A stretch of 64,000 bases of DNA from Antedon mediterranea (taxonomy: Eukaryota; Echinodermata; Crinoidea; Comatulida; Antedonidae): contig NC_092672.1 in NCBI RefSeq assembly GCF_964355755.1, positions 33,848,501 to 33,912,500 of the forward strand, read 5' to 3'. This document shows positions 1 to 11,259 of the stretch, in pieces (position 1 is the first letter of the stretch; the number at the start of each line of letters is the position of its first letter). The notes under the pieces were generated by a model. That model saw only the letters and a program-made list of their open reading frames with translations. It made no database searches and was not told the DNA's origin. The position numbers were made by a program, and so were the translations under genes.

Positions 1-943
1 TAATGCTGTAATACAATTTGAGAAAACTGGTGATGAAGACAACTACATTGTGTTTGAAGGCATTAGGGGAAGTGACTTTACTGGTGACATTGCAATTGAT
101 GACATTCAATATTGCTGCAGTAGTATGTATACTTTAAAATGTTGTTAGTTAGGATTAGTTATACAGTACTGTTAGGCCTAACTATCCTGCGTACTACCGT
201 AATCATCACTCCAGTTTGTACTTTCATAACCTTTTTTAATGATCACTAGACGAATCGGACGCTTTTTGGCCAACTGGAATCGAGACATTCACAAATGATG
301 GTGATACTTACTTAGTAGCTGTGAATCCATTGGAATGTGCACATACCATAATAGTGTATAGATGGGATAAGATGTCTGAAGAATTTAAAATTCACCAACG
401 TATTCCTGTGGAACATTGTCCCACGAGATCTACCATTTTCAAAGTAAGTACCACCCCTGTGAATCAGCCTCCTCTTTTTCACACTAATACAAAATTACAG
501 GGTAATAAAAATATAGATTGAAATACTTATACTGTACTACTTATTTTTTCTGGAAATTGAAAAATTGGCTCTCTAATTGGTGATCTTTGTGACTTTTTGC
601 AGTTGTTTTCTAAATCTGTAGTATGTATATTATGTAGGCCCTACTATGTCATTGAAGATGTTCTCTATATTTACAGGTTGGCGGAGAAGTGTTTATGATA
701 ATAACCACAAGCAGAACGGAATCACGTGAGTCTGATGACGATCTTGAACTCTATACTACGTCATCACCAATATTTAAATTAGAAGGGAGTATGTTCGTAA
801 GTTACGGAGCCATACCATCACACGAATGTTATGATATAATATTTTTTGAGCGAGATGGGGAGTACTTTTTGGGTCAGTCGAATAAAAGAAATGTTAGTGG
901 TGGCATAACTAGTCCAAGCTTCAACATATATCAATGGGTGTAG
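1..943 (+). CDS. Copy A: 3' end of a MAM-type PAN-EGF-EAR-MAM secreted protein gene (partial)
   Basis: Three terminal exons are visible: 1-122 (C-terminal half of a MAM domain, ending in the typical GDIAIDDI motif), 250-443 (EAR repeat, with IVYRWDKMSEEF followed by HQRIP) and 677-943 (two last EAR blades, ending NIYQWV and TAG). Exon phases join cleanly (1, then 0), with donors GTATGT and GTAAGT. EAR/EPTP repeats are about 50-residue blades that form a seven-bladed beta-propeller in secreted proteins such as LGI and TSPEAR. MAM is an extracellular adhesion or oligomerisation domain. Nothing in these exons is broken. The 5' part lies outside the window, so integrity of the whole gene is unknown. 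A polyadenylation signal AATAAA lies at 1159-1164. Confidence 0.8.
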
Positions 944-948
944 TTGAT

Positions 949-1110
949 ATTGCGTCACCGCCGCCAATATTTAAACTGGATGATGGAAATGTGTTCATAT
1001 TAATTAGGGAGCCATAACGTCACTGTCTTACAACATGTTTTAACGAGATAGAAAGGGAGTACTTTTGGAGGCAGTTCATAGAGAAGGAAATACGTGTGTG
1101 TATTTGTAGG
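949..1110 (+). pseudogene. Degenerate second copy of the terminal EAR exon downstream of copy A
   Basis: Just after the stop codon the sequence again resembles the last coding exon: a TCACCGCCGCCAATATTTAAA segment, then GGGAGCCATAACGTCA, then GAGATAGAAAGGGAGTACTTTT, in the order found in the real exon (SSPIFKL, YGAI, ERDGEYF). It carries indels and has no open frame. The same relic follows copies B and E, so it predates their duplication. Confidence 0.6.
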
Positions 1111-1158
1111 TCCCGCTCTCCTGCTTATTGAAAAATGTAAAAAACTTATTTATCTTTG

Positions 1159-1164
1159 AATAAA
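1159..1164 (+). terminator. Polyadenylation signal AATAAA of copy A
   Basis: Canonical AATAAA about 215 bases after the stop codon. It is conserved at the same place after copy B (14961-14966) and copy E (48606-48611). Confidence 0.5.
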
Positions 1165-1221
1165 CTTAAAACCGTAACTAATTAGAAAAATTAAAAAAGT
1201 CTTTTGTTTTGGTTAAAACAC

Positions 1222-2127
1222 TGTTCAGGAAAACACATAAAAATGTGGTATTTTTTGGGAAAAAATGAAGATTGAGGGCGCTGTTCACACAAGTAAAAAT
1301 ACACTTTTTTGCCTGTATCTAATTAAGTTTTAGCCATATTAATTTGAAAATAGTCTTATTTGATAGACAATTAAATTTTCTTTATATAAAAAAAAATCAA
1401 CTTTATATTAAATACACATAATTCTGATAAATTCATGTGAAGTGCTTAAAATCAGCAAATATAACACATTTTAATATTATAACAAATGCTAGTAATGTTA
1501 ATAAATTACAAAGTTAGTGATCATAAATAGAATTCTTTTACATTTCTATAAAATGTTGTTATTATACAACATACAAATGTAAATGTTTCGAACCATTTCA
1601 CAAAAACAACCATTTTACGGCCAATAGTTTTTGAGATTATAGAAATATGTACTACCAGTACCGGTCAAAGGTCAATAAAAATATTTCGGGTCATTTTCTT
1701 GAAAAAGTTCTTATTAGACTGAATAGAAACATATACCTCCAGATTAATTTGAGCCCTATTTAAAGTTTGTCCAACTATTAGTTACGGAGTTATATGATAT
1801 GTAGGTCAAAGGTCAAATCTGCCAAAAATCATACTTCCAGCCATTTTTGGACAAACTTTTCCATTAGAACGAATATTAATATGCATCTCCCAAATAATTT
1901 GGCACTAAAATTATTTCATTTAATCTAAGCGTTGCGAAGATATGATCATTTTGTTTTCAATGGATCAAAACAATCAAATTGAGGTCAAAGGTCAAAGATG
2001 AATTTTAGAAATTTGACATGGGTTTTTATAACCAGCATGATTCAAATATTCATAAAACACACTGTTTAAACTATCCCCATGATCTGCACACGAAGGCACT
2101 TTTTTTTACATAGGGATCTGGACTAGT
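1222..2127. repeat. About 905-bp insertion present downstream of A but absent downstream of B
   Basis: The flanks join directly in the paralogous position downstream of copy B (about 15022, ...AAAACACTG then TAGTATAAACTC...), so this segment is an insertion or was lost elsewhere. It has no clear terminal inverted repeat and no convincing reading frame. It contains three AGGTCAAAGGTCA-like motifs, at 1662, 1803 and 1982. The class of element is not recognised. Confidence 0.5.
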
Positions 2128-3380
2128 AGTATAAACTCATGCGCCCTATGACTCTGATTTAACCTTTTTGGGGAAGCGAGTGGGAGAGAGGGAGTACCGC
2201 GTACGCGTCAACCAGAAGGAAATGAGCGTGTGCAGAAGGACCGTTAGAATCAATAGCTGCGTCGCATGGCTCGTCGTACAAAAACGAATTACGCGATAAA
2301 AAAAAACAATAGCGTAGCGGCGCTATATAATCTTTGGTTAAACGCTATACGTAGAATGCAAATATTGAGGAGGATTGTTTTTTTCCCTGTATATAAACAT
2401 ATCTCACACAAAACCCCAAATAAATGCACACAATGTATCGTGTTAGTTTGATTATTGTTAAAAGTAAAATCAGTGGTGGTATGATTACAGGATTTTTAAA
2501 ATAATTTCATTTTGAACGTAACCTAATGTACCTTTTGCAGAATCCGCGTATATAGTGAAATTGTTTTAGACGGTCGCTTTCTTCTAGATGCTTTAATTGT
2601 AGAACGTAATTTATTTATTTTTCTCAGTTCTGGGTTAACCAACTAGCATAGGTGTTTAGCACCTGTTTGGTCTTTCAGTGCCTCCTTTTATAATTGTTTT
2701 GTCTTCTTTGTTATGTATTTGGCAGAAATTGAAATTGAATATGCGTTGTAATAAATATAAGGTTTGTTTCTGCCTTTAATCGATATTGTTCAATGTTTGT
2801 TTGACAAATGTTAATATTACTTGCTGTAGTAGTCTTTTAATGTTTATATATGTATAAATCTATAGAAGTCTTATAAAGTAAAAAGTGGTCAGAAAATAGA
2901 TATAAAACTAGAATAGTATGACTATATCCCTGTCGCTCTACATGTTGTTGTCTTCTACTTAGATGTATAACGTAACGTGATAATAAACGTAACGTGATTA
3001 TACCATGGATGAAGTACGTCCTCTACACCAAATACACGAGCGGTATCGCGTCTAACGACGTTTTTTTATATATAATTCTTACAATATTTGCATTGTATAT
3101 GTTGAACTTCTGTTGTCATGGTTACCGCATGTTTTAGTTGTTTTAGTATGTATGGTCATGTTTATGAAAAATATTGTAAAATGCATATTAACAATGGTTA
3201 GGCTTAATAATTTATTTAACTAAAGTATAAGCATACTGTAGGTGTTAGATAATTATTACCAAGCACGTTTGTTTTTAGTCATATATATATATATTGAAAT
3301 AATGCTGTAACTGAGTTTAGTGATTATTTAATTGCTGTTGATGGTATGCTTACCTCGAATAATTTGCAATGTTTGCATAA
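2128..3380. other. Intergenic sequence between A and B, homologous to other intergenic segments of the array
   Basis: No gene supported. The segment is repeated downstream of B (15020-15728, then resuming after the BEL insertion at 23072) and downstream of E (48660-49900). These copies differ by small indels. Short open frames here are not conserved between the copies. Confidence 0.6.
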
Positions 3381-3384
3381 GTAT

Positions 3385-3700
3385 GTGGCGCATGCGCACA
3401 TTTGGAATCTTCTTACTAGCTGGTGTGATTAGTTGAGACGAGCATATACACAAGAGGTTAGTGTGATTGCTGCTAATAAAATGTCATGTGGCGCTGGCGC
3501 AAATTTGGAATCTCCTTACTAGCTGGTGTGGTTAGTTGAGACGATGCCAGCGTATACACACAGATTGGTGTGATTGCTACTAATAAAATGTCATGTGGCG
3601 CTGGCGCAAGTTTGGAATGTACTTACTAGCTGGCGTGGTTAGTTGAGACGAGCGTATACACAAGAGATAAGTGTGATTGCTACTAATTTTGCTACAGATT
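3385..3700 (+). promoter_or_regulatory. Three tandem repeats of 103-107 bp upstream of copy B, the first with an NRF1-like site
   Basis: Repeats start at the GTGGCG at 3385, 3488 and 3595 and share TTACTAGCTGG, GTTAGTTGAGACGA, GTATACACA and GTGTGATTGCT. The first contains GCGCATGCGC (3388-3397), the palindromic core recognised by NRF1-type factors; the other two have GCGCTGGCGC instead. The array lies about 0.6-0.9 kb before the start codon. Two copies occur at the matching place upstream of C and F. Calling this regulatory is inference. Confidence 0.4.
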
Positions 3701-4095
3701 TAATACATCATCACTATGTGGCATGAATACGGGCCTTCTGTGTTCTTTCACATGTCAAAGTGTTTGTCACTTAGGCCGCAGTTATAAATGCATCACGATA
3801 ACGTTAAATAGTTTAGAAGTGCACATTGCGAAAGACAGTCAACTACCAACGGTATTATGTTGTTATCATGTTTACCGCATTAAAAAAAAATATGTATGGT
3901 CATGCAGAATATTATTGAATATTAATGTTTTTAAAAGGCATATTTAATAATGGTTAGGTTTAATAATTTATAAGTAAAGTATATAGGTGGTAGATAATTA
4001 TATTACCAAGAAGCACGTTTGTAATGGTTTTTGTTCATTGAATAAAGTATACTGAAATAACCGTAAATTAAATAGTTTGGAAGCGCATTGCGAAA

Positions 4096-4199
4096 GACAG
4101 TGAACTACCAACGCTAGTGGGGGAACCATCCATGAGCTCTAAGTCACGACAGTGAACTACCAACGCTAGTGGGGGAACCATCGATGAGCTCTAAGTCAC
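4096..4199 (+). repeat. 52-bp direct duplication in the proximal upstream region of copy B
   Basis: Two near-identical 52-base units (4096-4147 and 4148-4199) beginning GACAGTGAACTACC and ending TCTAAGTCAC. Copies C and F have a single unit at about 24215 and 50718, so the duplication is specific to B. The conserved block just upstream of the start codon in B, C and F is probably core promoter or 5' UTR. Confidence 0.65.
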
Positions 4200-4973
4200 G
4201 AATTGTAGGAAACGTTATACACCATTTTGAAACGAAACACACAAGAACTTTTAACGCTCATTTTAAACAGACATGATGCGCGCTGGCGCCAAAATTACAT
4301 TTATCGTTCTGTTGTTAACTAGTTGCGATGCGGATGTGGAATGTGATATTAAACCTCCACAAACGTCACCTTCTCACTTCTACGGACACGCTAACACAAC
4401 AATGTCAAACGAACTGGGCAAATACAAGGCAACGCAATACGAGTGTATGCAGCTTTGTCGAAAGGACGCACGCTGCCTAGCTTTTACGCACGCTGCTAAT
4501 ACGCAAGAGTGCGCGACGTTTGATCGAGATAGCGTCACTGGACCGCAATACATGGAGATGGTATCTGGTGTCTGGTTCTATGACATGCGACGAAAAAGAA
4601 AAGATTTTACTCGGGTAAGTTTTTTTTTCTACTTTTCAACTCCGGTTCCCAGGCCGAAAAAATCACTACAATTAATGGATGCCAACCCCATGTTTTTGAA
4701 GTTTGTTGTGAGCTTTCTAATTTTGTAAATCTTACGAATAAGATTTCCTTTGGATACTGATAAAGCATGTGAGGCCAAATATTCACGGTGACAATGTTAA
4801 AATTTGTTTATTGGTTATAGAATTACCTTGGGACATGCCAAGCAAAGAACAAATGCATCAACGGTGGCTCGTGTGTCAATGACTGTTCAGAACTGGAATA
4901 CACCTGTGTATGTCCAACAGATTTTTATGGAAAATTTTGTGAAAACAGTAAGTACAGATATAGTCTTCTCTTA

Positions 4974-5210
4974 CCTAAAACCTGTTTTCCACTAGGCGAA
5001 TTTATTCACGCGTATCCAATATTTTCGCAGAGAAAAAAATCGCGCTTACCTTTTCTAGCAGAAGCTAGAATCGCCTAGCGGAAAACTGGCTTAAATGGTC
5101 TTTCACACTATTTTCACGACGCTCCACGCGGCTATGCACCAATCGATATGCGCGTAGCCGCGTGAAAACGTCACATTGACGTTCAATAAAACGTTATTTT
5201 TAAAAGTTTT
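4974..5210. repeat. Two small inverted-repeat elements in intron 2 of copy B
   Basis: The first runs from ACCTGTTTTCCACTAGGCGAA to GCGGAAAACTGGCTTAA, about 120 bp with inverted ends. The second, from about 5107, contains CACGACGCTCCACGCGG and an inverted CGCGTGAAAACGT. Both recur in intron 2 of copies E (35105-35340) and G (61590-61760). They look like non-autonomous DNA elements (MITEs) fixed before these copies duplicated. Confidence 0.5.
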
Positions 5211-5574
5211 TTTTAAATAATTAATTCTGTACTTTAGATATCAAACAGAAACTGGTGGATTTAGACTCTAGCTGTCACCTTGTTTAATTTAAAGTTGAGA
5301 TTGAATCTTTCAGAATTTATCCACGACTATGAGTTTAAATCAAACATTGTTGGTATATCATCAGCAAGCAATACGGCGTTCACATACAAGAAAAAACACT
5401 ATCTTGTGATTGGCGGATAGTAAGTATTTTGAACTTTGACAACAGCGATTAAAATAACTAGACATGTAACTCGTCACTTGAGGAGGAGTTTGGTTATCCG
5501 CCCGCAACAAAACGTATCTTGCGCATTCAAGTACTTTTCCAAAAAGTAGCCTATTCAAAATAAATCCGTTTATT

Positions 5575-5660
5575 AATTGATTTCGCCTGATGGGATTCGA
5601 ACCCGGTACCTCTGATACCAAAGGCGGTTGCACTACACATCGAGCCATATGAGCACCTAC
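5575..5660 (-). repeat. tRNA-derived SINE-like fragment
   Basis: On the minus strand there is a perfect RNA polymerase III B box, GGTTCGAATCC (5593-5603), and about 40 bases upstream an A-box-like TGGCTCGATG. The acceptor and T stems do not pair well, so this is not a functional tRNA. It lies in the inserted part of intron 3 of copy B, which has no counterpart in G. Confidence 0.4.
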
Positions 5661-5738
5661 TGAAGGAAATTCCGAAGAAAGATTACTCGGTATGTCGTGA
5701 ACCCCTCGATGCAAGTTGATTATTACATACCGAACTAA

Positions 5739-6666
5739 CGCCCGTATTCTTAAACCGGACTTTAGTCGTAGTTCGAGCTAAAACTAAAAAAATGACGTCA
5801 TTTTAATTCATAAACCGAACTTCAACTAAATCACCGACTAAATCAGGCCAACCTCGACTAAATCGAGACGGATTTTGATCAATTTTTTTAGTCCTGGAGG
5901 GGGCAGACTAAATGGTCGACTAAATGGTTTTTAAACGATGTTTATAAAAAAACGTAACAGTCATTGAATTGTTATATTGGCCAGATATTGAAGAATGAAA
6001 TATCTATATTTATATTAGCTTAATTAAATATACATTGGTATAAATTATAATAATGAAAATCATCTTTATTTACAACTGTATACAAATTACATTATTTTCT
6101 TCGCGCAAGTCCGACTTGAGCTACGTCACGCCATAGCGACAATGGGAGATGCGGCAATTCACCACGCGATGGAATGTTTAGGGGGCCTAGCGCTTTCTTG
6201 TCACGCTATGAAGTGCGTGGTTCGTGGCGATCATACTTTGTTGGGGGCCTAGAAAATATAAAAGTTACCGTACCGCCATGGTTCCTAAATATATTTTTAA
6301 GATTTTATTTTTTGTTAATCAAATATACTTCACTGTTAAATTAATACTAATATTGTTCTAATAATTAACAATTAAAATTATTTTTCATGTATATAGTCCT
6401 GATGCGTAAAAAGTGTTGTAAGAAATGGAAAGTGATATCAATGCGCAAAATTTCGTCTGCTCCTCAAATACTCTCTTGTCATTGGCCAATGTATAGCCTT
6501 TGTTACCCAGACGTGTGCAACTCGACTAAAAGCTCGACTTCATTAAGTCGAACTGCAAACTTCGACTACTTCGTTTTTTAATCGAATTTGAAGTAATAGC
6601 TCGAACTACGACTTTTCCAAGTCGAACTTCGAACTACGACTAAAGTCCGGTTTAAGAATACGGGCG
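5739..6666. mobile_element. Non-autonomous DNA transposon with 38-bp perfect terminal inverted repeats, Harbinger-like
   Basis: The ends CGCCCGTATTCTTAAACCGG... and its exact reverse complement match over 38 bases. The trinucleotide TAA flanks both sides (5736-5738 and 6667-6669), the 3-bp target duplication typical of the PIF/Harbinger superfamily. The 928-bp interior has more copies of CGACTAAA and GTCGAAC motifs next to the ends and no transposase frame. The inverted repeats and flanks are seen; the superfamily is inferred from target duplication length. Confidence 0.8.
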
Positions 6667-7019
6667 TAAATCATAATTTTTACTTTCATAAAATCTTCAC
6701 AAATTTTAAACAGTGACATATTATGAAAGTGCATACTTTCAAGTTTCATATATTACAATATGAAGAAAAAAGATAAACGTTATGTTTATTGTTTTGCTCT
6801 TTGAAAATGTTATTGTTGGTTTGATTGTAAAAATTTCACAAATTAAATTTAATATGCAAATAATGTAGCCATCAAAGACGTTTTAACATTCAACACTATA
6901 ATAAATCACATCTATGATTCATACTTTGCAAGAAAATAAAATAAAAAATAGGGGTAACCTTGCATTCTGATGAACTGTATCGTTTTTAAAAGTAGACATA
7001 TTTTGCAACATTTTCACAA

Positions 7020-7600
7020 TTTTTTAACGTTTTACGTGCGCAGCCAGTCATGTTTAAAGTGCTCGTAAAACGTCATTTCGAGTTGACTAGTGAATAAAAT
7101 AACCTAAAATTGTTAACGGAAGTTTGAAAAACACAATTTATGTAAAAGAAATGCTCATACGCGTTCCCTGCGCCGTGCGCGCGTAAAAATGTGCGCACCA
7201 GTGGGAAGTTTCTAAACGCTTGAAATGACCTGAAACGTGCTCTAATTTAATCAGAAATTGAAATTTCAAACGCCATTTTCGCGCACACTTTCTAATGTTA
7301 CATGCCATTTTTAATCCATAGAAAGTTAGCGTATGATGTAAATTAAACTTTGGCTAAGTTTCAATTATAAATGTTATTTGGTTTTTGACCTATGTTAAAT
7401 ACGCGAAATTCATAAAATCGCGCGAAAATCACGTTGCGCAATTGCAAACGTCGTGAAAACCTTCGCTGCACAACTTCACGTGAATGGCGATATGTTGAGA
7501 AAGTTACGAAATGTTATGTTTGCAAGCTTTTGAGATACGCGTGACACAAAAATTACAGAAAGAAGAATGGGGTAAAAAAAAAATGATTTCGTACAATCAC
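7020..7600. repeat. Dispersed repeat, inverted relative to a copy at 58860-59300
   Basis: The stretch around TTTGGTTTTTGACCTATGTT and CGCGCGAAAATCACGTTGCGC is the reverse complement of sequence near 58870-58960. GC-rich CGCGCG words are unusual for this AT-rich DNA. There is no reading frame. It directly precedes the LINE in intron 3 of B. Confidence 0.4.
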
Positions 7601-7604
7601 AAGA

Positions 7605-10480
7605 GGTTATCCAGCAACTTCGTTGCGGATATTTATAGAAATACCAAACAAAAATAAAAATACTATCATTGGAATAATATATAGAGCACCTGACCTCTCT
7701 GTCGATGAATTCGCCAAGGAAATTGAGAATCTCCTATTCAAAATAAATTCGGAAAACAAAATATGTCACATCATGGGCGATTTTAATATTAACCTTATTC
7801 ATTATGATAAAAATGATAAAATAAATGATTTTATAGACATTATGTTATCAAATTCGTTCTACCCCTTAATATCAAAACCCACTAGAATCTCAACATCCTC
7901 TGCGACACTCATTGATAATATTTTTACCAACCAGATCGACACAGAGTTCACTACAGGGGTTCTAATATCTGATATTACTGACCACTTACCAATATTTCAA
8001 ATAAATCGTATTGAACAAAATATTAAAGTATCAGATGATTCTAGCAATGACAATTGTTACCAGTTCAGGTATACCATCAATGATGAATCAATACAGAATA
8101 TCAAACATGAAATTAGTTTAATGGACTGGACACCTATTACACACGGAAAAAATCCAAACACTGCATATGAACTCTTCCATCAAATTCTTAAAAGTATCTA
8201 TGATAAACATTTTTTACGTAAAATAAAAATAAAAAAACATAAAGAAAATAAATTTAAACAACCATGGATGACAACTGATCTACTAAAATCAAGTAAAATA
8301 AAACTTAAACTTTACAACAAATATTTAAAAAATCGAACAACAGAAAACAAACGAATTCATGATACGTATCGGAAAATATTTAATACTGCTTGTCGTTCAA
8401 CCAAAAGAAAATACTATTCTGATAAATTCTCCCAATCAAAAGGCAACCACAAAAAGACGTGGGATGTGATAAACTCGGTGATTTCAAATAGGAAGGCCAA
8501 ACAAAATATTCCATCCTCCCTGATACATGATGGGGAAGACATTTCAGGGGAAGATAACATCACTTCTTCATTTAACAAATATTTCGTAAACATTGGAAAT
8601 AACCTAACTAAACAAATAAACTGTTCGTTTAATCCACTAGAATATATGGGTAATTGCCAGCCAAATTCATTTTTCACCACACCTGTAACGGAACAAGACA
8701 TATTTGACATTATAAATAACATAGACAGCAATAAAAGTCCAGGGTACGATGATATATCCCCTCGCGTTGTTAAAGCCATTACAGATTATATAACTGTTCC
8801 CCTTACACATATCACAAACTGTTCTTTCGTTTCTGGTATAGTGCCAAACAAACTTAAAATTGCTAGGGTAATTCCAATATATAAAAAGGGTAACATCAAC
8901 GAAATTAAAAATTATCGTCCTATATCAATCCTTCCAGTCCTATCCAAAATCCTTGAAAGAGCAATTTATAATAAACTATACACCTACTTAACGAAATATG
9001 CACTCTTAAACCCCCACCAATACGGATTTCGAGCTAAGCACTCAACATCCCACGCCATACTTGAACTAACAAAACACATAATCACATCTTTCGAGAACAA
9101 GAAATACTTAATTAGCGTATTTATGGACCTATCAAAGGCATTTGATGTAATGAATCATGATATTTTGCTTAAAAAGATACATCACTATGGTATACGAGGA
9201 ACTGGTTACAAGTGGATTCAAAGCTATTTACAAGAACGAAAACAATTTGTACAAATAAATCAAACCAAATCATCACTCCAACATATTAAATGTGGAGTAC
9301 CGCAAGGGTCCATCCTTGGACCCTTGTTATTTCTTATCTATGTTAACGATATTATTAGAGTAAGTGATAAAATAAACGTGATTTCCTTTGCGGATGATAC
9401 CACTGTTTTCATGAGTGATAATAATATAAACAATCTTATAGACACATTAAATATTGAACTTTCAAAAATTAATAAATGGTTTATGACAAACAAACTTATT
9501 TTAAATATCGATAAGACTAACTACATTATTTTTAGACCTCAGCAAAAAAAGATCCCTGAAATTACTTCCCAAATCCAAATTAACAAATCAATATTACAAA
9601 GAGAACACACAGTTATGTTTCTCGGAATACATATAAATGAACATTTATGTTGGAAACCCCATATAAACTGCATCTCAAATAAAATCGCTAAATCCATTGG
9701 TATCATCTACAAGGTAAAACACGTCTTTCCTAAACATATTCTTTTAAATCTGTACAATGCGTTTAGCTTACCACACCTCTATTACTGCAATATAATATGG
9801 GGAAATGAATATCCAACAAACTTAGAAAAAATACATAAATTACAAAAACGTATAGCTAGAATGATTACAAACTCACCGATGAGAACAGCCTCCAAACCAC
9901 TATTACAAAGTTTAAAAATGTTAAATATATACGATATAAATAAAATTCAAATTGCATGCTTTATGTTCAAATATCATCTCCAGGAACTTCCCATCCCTAT
10001 AAACAATTGATTGATTTAAACCCTAAAACTGATCGCTTAAAGACATTAAGAAACGCAAATAAGAAATATATTCCACACAGTAGACTAGAAATTAATAAAA
10101 GATCAATTTTTATTGAAGGACCAACATACTGGAATAAACTCCAGTCTACCCTAGAACAAAATCACATGACCTCACTCCCTAAGCTAAAGTACAATATTAA
10201 AAAGATGATATTTGAAACATATTGCTAGCTACTATTGCTACTGCAAAATTGGGGTTGTAAACATTTAGCTTAATATCACTTTGTTGTGTTTGTGTTTTTT
10301 TTTTTTGTTTTTTTTTTCTGTCTCAAAATGTCATTTTTTGTTAATGTAATGCGTCCGTATAATATGTTTTATGTTTATGCTTAGGACTACAAAGACAAGC
10401 CACTTTGGCTTCTGTGTATCTTAACCCATAAACTTTGTAAAATATTGAATATTGAATAAATGTTGTTGTATACTGGATAA
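7605..10480 (+). mobile_element. 5'-truncated LINE (CR1/L2/Jockey-like) in intron 3 of copy B
   Basis: A non-LTR retrotransposon body with a long coding region (7623-10228, frameshifted) and a 3' region with T-rich tract, AATATTGAATATTGAATAAATG repeats and then the resumption of intron sequence at about 10486. Comparison with intron 3 of G places the whole insertion complex between 5459 and 10485. It lacks the start of its endonuclease, so it is a dead 5'-truncated copy. The exact 5' end is uncertain. Confidence 0.75.
7623..10228 (+). pseudogene. LINE ORF2: partial endonuclease plus reverse transcriptase, frameshifted
   Basis: The open frame 7623-10010 (795 codons) starts inside an AP-type endonuclease: GDFN near residue 52 and TDHLPIF near residue 119 are the C-terminal catalytic motifs, and the N-terminal motifs are absent. 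Reverse transcriptase follows, with YRPISILPVLSKILE, FMDLSKAFD, GVPQGSILGPLLF and the catalytic FADDTTVF. The frame stops at 10010, and the conserved C-terminal tail continues in another frame at 9956-10228, so there is one frameshift at about 9960-10008. The product would have copied LINE RNA at a nicked target. This copy cannot make a full enzyme. Confidence 0.85.
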
Positions 10481-10689
10481 CCAATAAGCAAAACAAAGAC
10501 GAAAGCCACGCTTTATTAAACTATCACTTGACTTGTATATAATGTGTAACATATATTGTAGATGAGAAATGGTTCTCGAAACTCAAATTCAAGACTCTAA
10601 GGAATCTAATTAAATGCCTTGTTATACTACGTATGCTTTTCCGTAATTTTTGTGTTATTATAATATGATCATAATTATTTATTAAGAGA

Positions 10690-10865
10690 AATCATTAGCC
10701 TTTGTTCCCATTTGCGTCCAACGCAAAGACGTATAGGCAACGTAATTGATTTGACTAATCACAAGCGATGGATTGTTCGAACTTTCGTTTGCCATTGGTC
10801 AACTCGCTTGCGTTGTGTATACGTTCTTGCGTTAAAGGGAAAACGTCTGGAAACATTTGGAGTAC
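10690..10865. repeat. Inverted-repeat element with TTCCCATTTGCGTCC ends, in intron 3
   Basis: A hairpin-prone segment containing CAATCACAAGCGATGGATTG and TTGCGTTGTGTA is conserved in intron 3 of B, E (35865-36020) and G (62265-62415). Related sequences with clearer inverted ends (TTGGTTCCCACTAG) occur at 49335-49506 and 57770-58130. It looks like an old MITE family. Confidence 0.45.
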
Positions 10866-11259
10866 TGAGACGAGGTAATTTTTTTTTGTAAATTTTAGTG
10901 ACGGTTCTTGTGGAACTCCAATATACAGATACAACAATACTAATAAACTGTATGAACATTACCAAGATTTGACTGGAACAAGTGATGTACAAAAAGTTGA
11001 GAATTTTAAAATAAATGGACAACTCTATATTTTGTTTGTTGCAAACAGCAGAATAGTTTACGTCTACAGATTTAACTCGCAAACAGGTAAGTGTACGCTA
11101 CGTGTTGCCTATTGACAAAGAACGTATAAAAAGTGTCTTTGCTATTAGTTTGCAGTTCGATACAGATGAGGTTGGTAACCCAGTTCAACTTCAAATTAAC
11201 TAAATGTATTTTGTAATTTCAACCAGTGAATTATATAACAAAAATATGTAATATGTAAA

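Noticed and set aside
2266-2451. Small frame starting MARRTKTNYAIKK
   Set aside because: The paralogous sequences at about 15163 and 48814 have indels that break the frame, so it is not conserved as protein.
5575-5660. Functional tRNA gene on the minus strand
   Set aside because: B box is perfect, but acceptor and T stems do not pair and the anticodon arm is irregular; a SINE remnant is more likely.
7602-10482. GGTTATCCAG and CTGGATAACC flanking the first LINE as terminal inverted repeats of a DNA transposon
   Set aside because: Only 10 bases, imperfectly placed, and the interior is clearly a LINE. More likely chance or a nested older element.
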